Assembly: GCA_016081115.2 (NCBI GenBank)
Contig: CM071936.1
Location: 86,419,943-86,483,942, forward strand
Reading direction: 5' to 3'
Origin: Rehmannia glutinosa
Lineage: Eukaryota; Streptophyta; Magnoliopsida; Lamiales; Orobanchaceae
DNA length: 64,000 nt
The position numbers and the translations under genes are program-made. Below the pieces are notes generated by a model, which saw only the letters and a program-made list of their open reading frames with translations, was not told where the DNA came from and made no database searches. This document shows, piece after piece, positions 33,991 to 44,170 of the stretch. Every line of letters begins with the position of its first letter. The first letter of the stretch is position 1.

Positions 33991-35590
33991 GCCTGTATGA
34001 ATATTTTACTGATTAATGAGATTTTCGTTCTATTTATTTGTTAGTGCATTGCGTCTAATAATATACGTGAACATGAACAAGCTTAGAATGACCCACTCCC
34101 ACAAGCAATCATGTTGGTGCTTTGATATTGAGCGGGATGAGACTCATAGACCATCTTCACACTAATAAATGAATGTGAATGATCACCTTCATGCTCGAAA
34201 AAAATGGAAAGCTTAAGTTTAAATATAGTCACCTTGGCATGAGGCTAAGATGAGATATACTTGAACGATTATGAAGTATGTCCACACTTCATAAAAAAAC
34301 CTGTTTGTAGCTAAATGTGCGAACTATTGTGAAATTTTGGGAGTGACTTCTAGTAGTGCATAAGTCATACGCTTGAATAGAGACTGAACTAAGATTTGTA
34401 TCATGTTGAGAGTGTGACATGCCCAACTTGAGTGAGAACTCCATCATAGAATGTGTTCATAGTACATGTGCTTTCAGACAACCTCATAATTGGAGTGACT
34501 GAATAGATCCCTGATTCGCAATTGTGTGAGTCCTTAATGTATTTTTAGTACCCTTTGGAACTCTGGACTATGCCATGAGGTGTAAACTTAATGAAGCTAC
34601 TTTAGCATGTATTCAATCGCCATGCGTGATGTGGTCTGTTGGAGCATGACTAAAAAAGATTGTAAAACCAAGTTGATTGACATAAGGCTGAAGAAAATCT
34701 ATGTTTGTAATGCACCTTTGTACTATGGCTCATAGGCTGACTGACTAAGTCAAAAATGTGTTTGACATAGTCATGAATGTAGATGCATAACAGAGTCAAG
34801 TATGTTGTACTTATTACAAGAGGGATCAGGGATGCTTGATTTGGTGCGACCATATAGTTTGGGGTACATAGCGAGTTCTTTTGGAGTTACAGAGTTATGA
34901 TAGTTAGGTGATGACTTAATATAACTCTCCTCATGTGTTTCTTTCTTGCTCGGTCTCACACCTTAGTGCTTGTATGAAAGAAAGACGTGAGATGAGAACT
35001 ATGAGAATATGATTCAAATAAGTCGAGTCAAAATATATGAGTGAGAGATATTGGGTGTAATAGAGTGCATATGTATTTGAGATAATAGGGAGTCCTCTTT
35101 GGAGTTGTCGGTTTTTGCCACAACTCGTGATCTTACGATATGCCTAGACCACATATTTTTTGCCCTTCTCAGGACTTGAACCCCGTACCTCCAGGTTAAG
35201 TAGGGATTCATTGCAAGTCATAGTACAACTAGGCAATGGATAATCTCTCTCTTAAAATTTCTCTTTATGGTATTCTTCTTGGAGTATCAAAAAAAATCTA
35301 TAAGGTTCCAATGTGTGGATTTATTTGGTGAGCGAGTACGAGAAGGAAGTTATTGTACACCATTCGTAAGATTCTCTCTAATGAGAGAAGAACAAGTATA
35401 TCATCAAAGTATAGTCAAATGAGGCTAGTAGATGGCCATTGAAGATCAAGGGCTCACAAACAAGTGAATCGACTGATTTATTTGGTACCTAATCAAAAGC
35501 AACACCGGGTCTTAATTTATGTGATTATGTGCAAATATTTGTGTACTTCTTTTTAGTATTAATTTGCCTTGTCGAGAACATTTTTTAATG
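33991..35590 (+). other. Non-coding 3' region of copia D and unclassified sequence
   Basis: Sequence such as tgaacaagcttagaatgaccc follows pol and is probably the 3' untranslated part of D. I could not find a second LTR. Open frames on the minus strand (34650-35211) have no recognisable product. Confidence 0.4.
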
Positions 35591-35599
35591 GAAAAATTT

Positions 35600-35809
35600 G
35601 TGTGAGATGGTCGCACTATCCGATGAAAAAATAAAGTTATACTTTTAAGTGTAAAAAATAATACTTTTATTGTAAAAGACAATACCTTATCTGAACATAC
35701 TTTTTCCATTTGTTCAGAAAGTGTATTAATTTTTACTCTAAAAATATTACTTTGACATTAAAATGTATTTTGTTTTATTTACGTTGCATGATGTGACCGT
35801 CTTACATGA
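35600..35809. mobile_element. MITE with tgtgagaYggtc termini
   Basis: Left tgtgagatggtcgcac; right end reverse complement catgtaagacggtcacat. About 210 bp, AT-rich inside (repeated aataatacttttattgtaaaa-type words). Confidence 0.6.
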
Positions 35810-36082
35810 GGCCTAATCCTTTTCAATTTACATTATTTTGTCAACTACTAATAAAAAATATGTTGACAAACAGACCATGTTATTATTTTATATACAAATA
35901 GTGATGAATTGACATATTATGGTCTTGTGAAAACCAGAGCTATTTGATTATTCTTAAAAAATTCTAAGAAATAAGAATAGCTTGAAGAAAAATTGATTGT
36001 TACATTAACTTCAAAGAATCTTAAATAATGTATTATTTTAAATGATTGATAGAATTTATTATAATCAATATGTTATATATAA
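35810..36082. other. AT-rich spacer
   Basis: Nothing recognised. Confidence 0.5.
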
Positions 36083-36753
36083 GGGTTAATTACAAAAAGT
36101 ACTCATGAGGTTTGACTAATATGTCAAATATTTTGTTCCAATCGTTAGTTGATCTAACGAAATTTGTTCGCAATTTAAAATATTGACCTAAAAATCCAAA
36201 AATGCCCTTGCAGTAAGAGACAGAATTGTTATTTGACTATTCACAAATCTTTGCCAACTATTATAATTTACAAATATATCATTTTGTTTCAACGTATATA
36301 AGCTACAACATTCCCCATAAATTTTCTATCACTGACTATCCTAAATATATCTACAATCAATAAACAATAAAAATTAAATTTCAATAAATAAGAAACACAA
36401 GAATAACCGAAAATTGTTCAAAATTTCCACAAATTACATAGCAAAAAATCCTAAATTTTATAAATACCTCATCTGGCTACGAAAAAAAATATTTTTCCCT
36501 CCTCTAATTTTCCATAAATTACATTAAATGTTTCAATCTAGATGGAGATAATTTTGTCTGTCCATTTCTTTTTCCCCTCTCCATTTTTCTTTTTTCTTTT
36601 TTGGAATTCTGTCACGGGCATTACAAAAATTCCGTTAATTTTACCGCATTTCTTCAAACTTCAGGGGTACTTTTTATAATTTAGAAATTTTAGCTGAATT
36701 ATTTTGTAATTATTCGAACCTTATGGGTGTTTTTTTTTTTTTGTAATGAATCC
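36083..36753. mobile_element. Terminal-inverted-repeat element with gggttaattacaaaaagtac ends
   Basis: The left end agggttaattacaaaaagtac...tgaggttt pairs with the right end (reverse complement aggattcattacaaaaaaaaa...cataaggttcg). Flanked by tatata on both sides. About 670 bp, no coding sequence. A related element lies at 39201-39484. Confidence 0.6.
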
Positions 36754-36920
36754 TATATATATTGTAAGTTTAAAAGAAATGTACACGTACACAAGGCTCT
36801 CCACGTACTCACGTTTGGATTATCAATTGATTGACTATTATTGAAACACAAAAACTCCTATCGACCGCCTAACTAGCCCGACCTCGCTTTAATCCGGATC
36901 GGCCAGCGGATGGGTGGTAT
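36754..36920. other. Short non-repetitive spacer
   Basis: Less AT-rich (cgaccgcctaactagcccgacc) with no gene or repeat identified. Confidence 0.4.
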
Positions 36921-36924
36921 TTAA

Positions 36925-37615
36925 AGTAATATTAGCGGTGGTGTTTTAGTAGTTTTTAGGACCACTTTGGTATTGATGCAAATCATCCGAAAAGTATTAG
37001 TCGTCCTTTCTAAAAAGATATTAGCTTCTTCCGGAATGTATTAGTACTTCCCCAGCAATTATAGTATTTCTCCTAAATATACTCCCGAAAATGTATTAGC
37101 GAGTCCCTCAAAAAAAAAGTATTAGTAGTTCCTCGAAAAAGTATTAGTAGTTCCCTAGAGAGTATTTTAGTAGTTCCCTGAATATAATTAATTTTTTCTC
37201 CCAAATGTATTAACAAATCCTTCGAAAAGTATTAGTCGTCCTTCTAAAAAGTATTAGCGATTCTTACGAAATGTATTAGTAGTTCCACAAAAGTTTTTAG
37301 TATTTCTCATTAATATATTACCAAATGTATTAGCGAGTCCCTCAAAAAAAGTATTAGCGATTCAAAAAAAAGTATTAGTAGTTCCCTGAGAGTATTTTAG
37401 TAGTTTCCCAAAAATAATTAAATTTTTCTCCTAAATGTATTAAATTTGTCCCTCGAAAAAGTATTAGTAGTTTTAAAAAAAGTATTAGTAATTTCCTAGA
37501 GAATTTTAGTAGTGTTCCTGCAACGTATTAGTTTTTCTTATAAAATGTATTAGTATTCCTCTATGAAAGTATTAGCTGATACTAATACTTGTATCATTTA
37601 GCAGTTCCCTGGAGT
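36925..37615 (+). repeat. Degenerate GTATTAGTAGTTCCC tandem array
   Basis: About twenty or more copies of a 20-25 bp unit close to (a)aaaagtattagtagttccct, with variants gcgagtccctc, gtcgtccttct and tttttctcc(t/c)aaatgtatta. Groups of variants recur in the same order about every 190-200 bp (atgtattagcgagtccctcaaaaaaa at about 37098 and 37327), so there is a higher-order period. It ends at 37567-37587 with gtattagctgatactaatac, a near-palindrome, about 80 bp before the MYB-like frame. Confidence 0.8.
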
Positions 37616-37665
37616 TGAATGTGCATGCTGCATCCCTTAAAATGGATCATTTTTTATCATCTTAG

Positions 37666-37887
37666 TTGAAAGATTACAAAAATATGTTCGATTTTAATAA
37701 TTCCGAGAGAATTAAAGGTCCATGGAGCGCAGAGAAAGACCGGATCCTGACCCGATTAGTGGACCGGTACGGGGCTCGTAACTGGTCAGTTATAAGCAAG
37801 TACATAAAAGGCCGATCGGGAAAATCCTGTCGGCTGCGGTGGTGCAACCAGCTCAGCCCCAATGTGGAGCACCGCCCCATATCCTGA
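37666..37887 (+). pseudogene. R2R3-MYB fragment (subgroup 22, MYB44/73/77-like), R2 repeat only
   Basis: The frame reads RIKGPWSAEKDRILTRLV, then RNWSVISKYIKGRSGKSC and RLRWCNQLSPNVEHRPIS before a stop. All three R2 tryptophans are present, and the GRSGKSCRLRWCNQLSP string is characteristic of subgroup-22 stress-response MYB factors. In those proteins VEHRPF leads straight into the R3 repeat; here a stop follows and no R3 is found in any frame downstream. The open frame begins with TTG; the first in-frame ATG is at 37684. A single R2 repeat cannot bind DNA like the normal factor, so I read this as a truncated copy, although a small expressed MYB-like peptide is possible. Confidence 0.75.
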
Positions 37888-39200
37888 TATGAGCTCGTGG
37901 AAAAATAGATGAATATGAATGGTTGCCTTGTTTGGATTCGCTGCCCTTCAAGTGCTTCTTAAAAGAAACCAACTAAATAAAAATTTAAAAAGTTGCAGAG
38001 AGACAGATGAGTGATTTGAAAGGCTGCAGTGGGTCTTGGCTTCATGTAGGAGAAAAAAAGGGAAAGTGACGGGAAATATTGGATTTTTTTTAGGGGGTTG
38101 GATCGGGTTGGTATTTGGGTATGGGTTTTGGTTGATTGTTGGGGCTCCGCCTAACGGTTAGACCGTCTGACAGGAGACTTGTTCTTATTGAAATACTAAA
38201 AAGAATCATCTAACTTGTTTACGATATTATTAAACAATATGGTTAAATAATTAATATAACACCACGAAATGAATAATCAAGTCGAGTTTTATAAGGTTTA
38301 GTTAAATTAGTGAAATTTGATTAATGAAGTCCTATTTAAATTAGGATTAGATTAAAAGAACTTACAGTTCACTCATGAATCAATGTGATGCTGCTAAAAT
38401 CCGCAGATCACTCTAAATTAAGAAATTTAATAAATCGGTCCAACTTCTTCTCTGGAACTGATGAAATCTTCGAATGAGGACTATTCTACACCAGAGAGAA
38501 CATAGGGGGTCCCTGGAGTTGTCCCAGGTAAGCCTCTCCGATGCTTAAGCCAACGACTGTAGGAGAGAAAAAATTTAGAGCACGAGAATGTAATTCACAT
38601 TAATTAATTGAACTTACGTACGAATGGATGTGGACGGACCTTTTATACTTGAGTGGGTTGGCCACATGAGCCTTGTAGGATAAAGTGGGTCAATAGACCG
38701 CATGAGTCAGATATAGTGAATTGAGTCTCATGGGCTGTTCACTAATAGTCTAGGTCTTATGATCCAATTAACTGTATTATGATTCACTCATGAATATCCG
38801 TGGATGAATAATTAAATAAGGATGTAATTAAAGAAAAGAAATATATTTACGATTTTACCCTAACACACTGATTATAAAAATATCCTTCATTGTTATATTT
38901 TTCATTCTTAATTAAAAATTATTTCTTTTCTTATTCTTATGTAACAAATTTGTTTCTTAATTTCCTAAGTCTTAAAGACAATTTGTTCACAATTTATCGG
39001 CCATCTTGAAAAACGGTGTGGCTTTATTGTCAAAGAAGTGAGCTGCTTGGTCAAGATAAGCAACTTGAGGCAGCAAATCTTCATTCGTCCGTGCGTCAAC
39101 TTTCTTCTTCATTTCGTTCTAGTTTTTATTTATTATTAATCGCCGATGCTTCTTTTTTCTTTCCTTTGGTTTGATTATGTTGAACTCGATTTTATTTTTT
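37888..39200. other. Intergenic stretch with an unclassified repeat-like block
   Basis: No coding sequence. 38380-38880 contains phrases such as gagagaacatagggggtccctgg and cctctccgatgcttaagcc that look like part of a dispersed plant repeat, but I found no ends. Confidence 0.35.
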
Positions 39201-39484
39201 AGGGCTAAATTTACAAAAATACCTTTAAGGGTTGGGCTAATTACCAAAAAAAAAATCAGAGATGTTTCAAATTTACAAAATTACCCCTAAGTTTGAGACT
39301 GTCTTAAATTTAAGAAGGCAACTGTAATATTTTTATAAATTTTAGGGGGTTCTGAAATGTTATTTCTTATGAAGGAAAAATTATAAGACGAAATCAAACT
39401 TTAAATATTTTTTGTAATTTTCGAAAAAATCTAGGTTTATTTGAAATTAACCCCAACCTCAGGGGGATTTTTGTGATTATCCAT
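39201..39484. mobile_element. Small terminal-inverted-repeat element
   Basis: Left agggctaaatttacaaaaatac...gggttggg and right (reverse complement) atggataatcacaaaaatccccctgaggttggg. Similar in style to 36083-36753. Confidence 0.5.
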
Positions 39485-39519
39485 ATTTTCTATTTTATTA
39501 TAAGAACTTTTCTATATAT

Positions 39520-39661
39520 TAGTAACTTTATAAATGCAGTGAAGGAGTCGAACGGCTGTAAACCCCTCTCGAAAAGTAGAAAATATCTCTTAGTAACTTT
39601 ATAAATGCAGTGAAGGAGTCGAACGGCTGTAAACCCCTCTCGAAAAGTAGAAAATATCTCT
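39520..39661 (+). repeat. Perfect 71-bp tandem duplication
   Basis: tagtaactttataaatgcag ... gaaaatatctct is present twice without a difference (39520-39590 and 39591-39661). It lies outside any recognised element. Confidence 0.95.
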
Positions 39662-39979
39662 GTCTATTATTTTTTAAGTTCTTTATTTTTCCTTCTCGAT
39701 TTCAAAGTTTTAGCTATGAATGCAATATAAGTCTATTCAACCGAACTGTCAGCTAACGACTTTTTTCGTGTACCATGGTGAAATATCTATACCCCTTTGA
39801 CGCTTAAATAAGAAATTAGGAGAATATTTTGTTGTGGAAATTATGAAGAAGATTGACAATTATGAAAAAGATTGACAATATACGTGTTTTTAAAATGGTT
39901 ATCAATTCTTATAAAAATTCACAATTTATTCTTGAAAATTAATCAGGTAAATTTTAAACACGCGACAATGTCAATCATC

Positions 39980-40610
39980 CTATAATGGAATAAGTAATGA
40001 AATGCAATTTTTTGAATAGAAAATCACATTCGCCTTCCTCCAATGAAATTGCCCTTTAGAAACAACTCCACTTCAAACAACTACTCAATTCTATTGAGCT
40101 TATAATTGTACCGGGCTCTAGGCTCTAGCTCGGTCCAATAGGACACTCAATCCAGATTTGGCAACGCAAGCAAACCATCGACAAAGGTAGCTCAGCCCAA
40201 CTAACATTAGGTAACAAGTAAGGACAATGATAAGCTCGGCCCAACTAACACTGGGCTAATCTTCTGTATCCATGATAATCTCGCCCCTAAAATACTGTTG
40301 AAATTTATTTGATTTTTTATTTTATTTTATTAAGCTTAAAGATTATGCTTGAAATTGGTTTGGTAGTTTATCCAATTAAGTTTTAAGTTAATTTTAATGG
40401 AGTTAAACACTAGCTGAATTCGAATAGTTCAATCTTTTTACACATATTTTTCTTTTTTTTTTCACTGACCAAATCGAGTTCGAGTTGAATTCCAAATTTT
40501 ATAGAACAAACAAATATGTTCAAACTTTATTTGTTAAGGAACTGAGCTCAATCGAACTTTCAGTAATAAATGTTGAGTTACGTATAGAATTGTCCCTAAT
40601 GGTTGATAAT
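39980..40610 (+). repeat. Paralogous segment, copy 1
   Basis: Shares a series of blocks in the same order with 42600-44170: caatt(c)..gagctta/gggctta, atttggcaacgcaag/atctggcaacccaaa, ggcccaactaac..tgggctaatctt, gataatctcgccc, then aatttatttgattttt and cgagttcgag. Non-coding. Copy 2 is interrupted at 42915-43889. Confidence 0.7.
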
Positions 40611-40654
40611 CAACCAAGTGTGTTCGTGTTTAGCTAGTAGTATTTCAATCAATG

Positions 40655-40830
40655 TTTTAAAAAGCATTAGGCAGACAACAGATTGGGGCCTAGTGCCAAG
40701 GCAAAGTTATGCGAGATCTTGGCAGGGGTTAGATTGAGCCTAATTGGATAAATAATGTAGGCAGGCAATGAGGTGTAGCGCCTAGGTGGGGACTAATCGC
40801 AGCTAGACGGAGATTTTTATAATAGTGATT
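40655..40830. repeat. gcctagg-type MITE fragment
   Basis: ttttaaaaagcattaggcag ... gcgcctaggtggggactaatcgcagctagacggagattttta resembles the dispersed plant repeat built on aggcgcctaggcgg. Ends not defined. Confidence 0.4.
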
Positions 40831-41419
40831 TTAATATAATAAATATTTTGCAATTTACTTTTATATTTGAAAATAAAAAATATTTTTAATTTTCAAATTA
40901 CAGCATTAATAGGAGTGTTTTCAGATTATTCAGTTATATTCTGAAAATTTGTGACTGCAGATCCCCTGCTATCTTCACCGAGCCACTGCCCTCCAACATC
41001 AAAACCTCCAAAAAAATAAAGTTTAGGGGCACATAATTTTTTTTGCCCTTCCCCCACACTACACCAAAAAACAAAGAAAAAGACCCAAATACCAACCTCT
41101 CACTTCTTCCCACACGAGTCAAGCCTTTCACGTCCAGCTCATTTTTTCTCTCTCCCTCCTGTGAACATTAATTTCCATTTTTTATCGTTCTAAAAGTGAA
41201 TATTAAATAGTTTGTTAGTTGATACATTGGTGTTGTCTTGCTGATATATTTTTATTCTTAATTAGTTGTGTCTCATTAAAGTAATGATTCTCCTGATTAT
41301 GATTGAATAATTAGTATTACAATTGATTTTTTGACCCTTTATTTATAGTATTTAAGATTAAAAAAAAGTTTGCTCACTATAAGAGTCTATTTTTAAAATC
41401 TCGCTTAGGAATCAGGATA
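40831..41419. other. Non-coding stretch
   Basis: A minus-strand open frame of 65 codons at 40934-41131 has no recognisable product. The rest is AT-rich. Confidence 0.4.
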
Positions 41420-41427
41420 CTATGAAT

Positions 41428-42467
41428 TAGGGCTGTGCACGGGACTTGGAGATTACCCAAACCGAACCGATATTTGGACCGAAAGATCTCCGAAACGAAA
41501 ATATCCGTTGACTTTTTGACTTTCTCCGAACCGTACCGTACCGAAAATATTTATGGTACAGTTCTGGAGATTTTTCAAATACCCGTACCAAGAATCAGAT
41601 CAACCACTCCGAATCGAGGACCCGGCTAGAAATGATTTTAAAGATTTTATATAAATACATATACATTATTTCTAGGTTGTTTATATTTTGATATTGAATT
41701 AACTACAAACTATTTGAAATTAAATTGAATATAAAACATATTTATGATATTATGAATTTTAAAAAACTTTGATATTAATAATAGACTAAATAATTTGAAA
41801 TTGAAATTAGCTAAATGATTAGTAAATTGCACTTAAAAGAGAAACAAGTAATAGTATCATATTACAACAATATAAAAAAATCATATTTTAATTTTTTTAC
41901 CACATCACATAAATTATAAATATAATTTTATTGATTATGTTAAGTTGTTAAGTATGAGACATTGAGATTATAAATTTATACAAGTTTTTATTTCATTTTA
42001 ATTTATAAAAAATATTAGTTAATTATATATGTTCTATGTCAATAGAAGGACAATTGCCCAAATAATATACTATTATTGTATTATAGAGGTTATTAAGTTT
42101 AGAATTTTGGATTGTGTTACCTATTATAGTTTTAGTTTTTATTTTAAGACTACGCTAAAAAGATAATAGAACTCTAGAAGTATATCCGTTTGGTGATTTT
42201 TATATTGATTTTCTTTTTTCTTTTTTTTTTTCCAAATTTGTATGCTTTATTTATGGGTAATCTCCGAATCTCCGTCCCGAACCGTACCGTACCGTCCCAT
42301 TAGAACCGAATCCCCGTCCCGAACTGTCCCGACTTTTGGTACGGTTCGGGACGGAGATTTTTTTTCTATGGTTCGGTTCCGGAGATTTATTTTCAGAATC
42401 TCCGAACTTTGGGACGGTTCTGGAGATTTCGAAATCTCCGAACCGTCCCGTACCATGCATACCCCTA
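41428..42467. mobile_element. Non-autonomous hAT element with perfect 8-bp target duplication
   Basis: Termini tagggctgtgca and (reverse complement of the right end) taggggtatgca, flanked by ctatgaat at 41420-41427 and 42468-42475. Both subterminal regions are GC-rich with many copies of ctccgaaccgt, ccgtaccg and ggagattt in both orientations, as expected for transposase-binding repeats. The 600-bp core is AT-rich and has no transposase. The open frames at 42242-42571 come from the subterminal repeats. Confidence 0.85.
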
Positions 42468-42914
42468 CTATGAATCACATGCCCCATCTTTTTATATATT
42501 TCGTTGTGGGAATTATTAAAAATAAATTGACAATTTATCTTACTGTCCATTATTTTTTTTTTTTTTTTTGAGAAAGTATCTTACTGTCCATTATGCATGA
42601 ACTCAAAAACCTTTTAATCTCTTAAATTCAGTTTCTTTCTACTACTTGGATCATTCCCCCAGTCAAATTGGGCTCCAAACAACTAATCAATTCAATTAGG
42701 GCTTATTTTCAAACTGTCTAGCTCAGTCCATAAGCGTCCAAGACATCCACAAGACTTTTGGCTCAATTCAAATCTGGCAACCCAAATCAGTCATTTTCGT
42801 AGGCAGCCCAACCCATCTAATATTGGGCTCATCTCCAAGATCAATAATCAGCTTGGCCCAATTAACGTTGGGCTAATCTTATATATCGATGATCATCTCA
42901 CCCCCAAATATTGG

Positions 42915-43889
42915 GTCATGGACACTTTTGCCTCACTTTTCTAGAAAAAAAAAAAAAAAAGACAGGCTTTTACGACTCCCAGTATTTTTTGGACAAAATT
43001 ATGCTTCCGTCCCCTTTTTCAGACAAATTTATGCTCCTGCCAAAATTTTTGGATTTTTTTTACGTTGTTTTTTTGTCGTTTTAAACATATTTCTTCTAAT
43101 CAAATTTTAGTGAAAAATAAATTTTGGCCTTGTTAAATAATATATTTTATACTCGAAATCTTATAAAATATAGAAATATACACATAAAACAACACATATT
43201 AAAACCAAACAAATTGAAAATAATATAGAAACAATATTAATAAAAAAACACAATTCAATTTGATCCAATGCATGAACACATAAAAAAACATGGAGACAAT
43301 CAATAAATAGTATAGAAACAAACCAGAAACAATATAAAAAGCACCATATGAGCAAAAAGAGCTTAAAAATAGGTAAAAAATTGTATTTAAGCATCGAAAA
43401 CTACTTGGATACAACAAAGAAACATAAGAACAACATTAAAAACGATATGGAAACAACCCAAAAACAACGTAAAAAATATTAAAAATACCACATGAATAAA
43501 AACAGCTTAAAAGTAGGTAAAAAGTGTATCTACACAATGAAAACTACATGGAAACAACAAAAAAACTTATTAGAACAACATTAAAAATCATAGAACAACA
43601 AAGAAACAATAGAAACAATGTACAAAACAATATATGAACAAAAAGTAACATAAAAAATAGGTAAAAGTTATTTTGAAACATTGAAACAACAAAGAAACAA
43701 ATTTAAACAACATCAAAACAACATATATAACATATAAAACAATACAGGAGCAAGAAAAAAACGAAAAAAAAAACGTAAAAATAATCAAAAAATTGCAGGA
43801 GCGTAAAAAGGGATCAAATAGGTACAAAAGTGAGATAAACGTATTTAGTGGTGTTTTTACAGAAAAGTATGGCAAATATGACAATTACT
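42915..43889. mobile_element. Mutator-like non-autonomous element rich in internal repeats
   Basis: The left end gtcatggacacttttgcctcacttttct pairs with the right end (reverse complement gtaattgtcatatttgccatacttttct). It is flanked by the direct repeat ccccaaatattgg (42902-42914, 43890-43902), of which 9-11 bp would suit Mutator elements. The empty-site paralogue near 40290 (cgcccctaaaatactgttg) supports insertion. No transposase. Confidence 0.7.
43310..43740. repeat. A-rich tandem repeat, three units of about 135-145 bp
   Basis: Each unit has acaacgtaaaaa/acaatataaaaa, then atgaaca/atgagcaaaaagagcttaaaa, then aataggtaaaaa, then ac(a/t)tggaaacaaca. Units start near 43322, 43459 and 43604. 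The hydrophobic minus-strand frames across it are produced by the A-rich composition. Confidence 0.7.
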
Positions 43890-44170
43890 CCCCAAATATT
43901 GGTGAATTTATCGCTGGAGCCAAACACATTATTATTCAAATTTATTTGATTTTTCTATCGAGCTTAAAAGATTTTGCATAATATACGTTTGATTGTTTCT
44001 TGAATTGAGTTTGCCTTTGATTGAATCGACACAAATCGAGCTTGAATAGTTTTAATTTTGCACACATTTTCTTTGATACTTTTTCACTAATCTATTTGAG
44101 TTCGAGCCGGTTTTAGATAATCCTATTGAATGAAAAATATGTCTGAGTTCAAACAAATATTTAATGATGG

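Larger units (their letters stand above)
42600..44170 (+). repeat. Paralogous segment, copy 2 (interrupted)
   Basis: Aligns with 39980-40610 in 42640-42914 and again in 43903-44130. The middle is the element at 42915-43889. Confidence 0.7.

Noticed and set aside
35160..35215. tRNA-like words (acttgaacccc, ggttaagtaggg)
   Set aside because: No acceptor stem or cloverleaf can be drawn around them.
42242..42571. Frames of about 100 codons on both strands
   Set aside because: They run through the subterminal repeats of a hAT element and out into its flank.
43161..43884. Long hydrophobic minus-strand frames resembling membrane proteins
   Set aside because: Produced by A-rich tandem repeats (poly-Phe/Leu/Val on the reverse strand). 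The units are not kept in frame.
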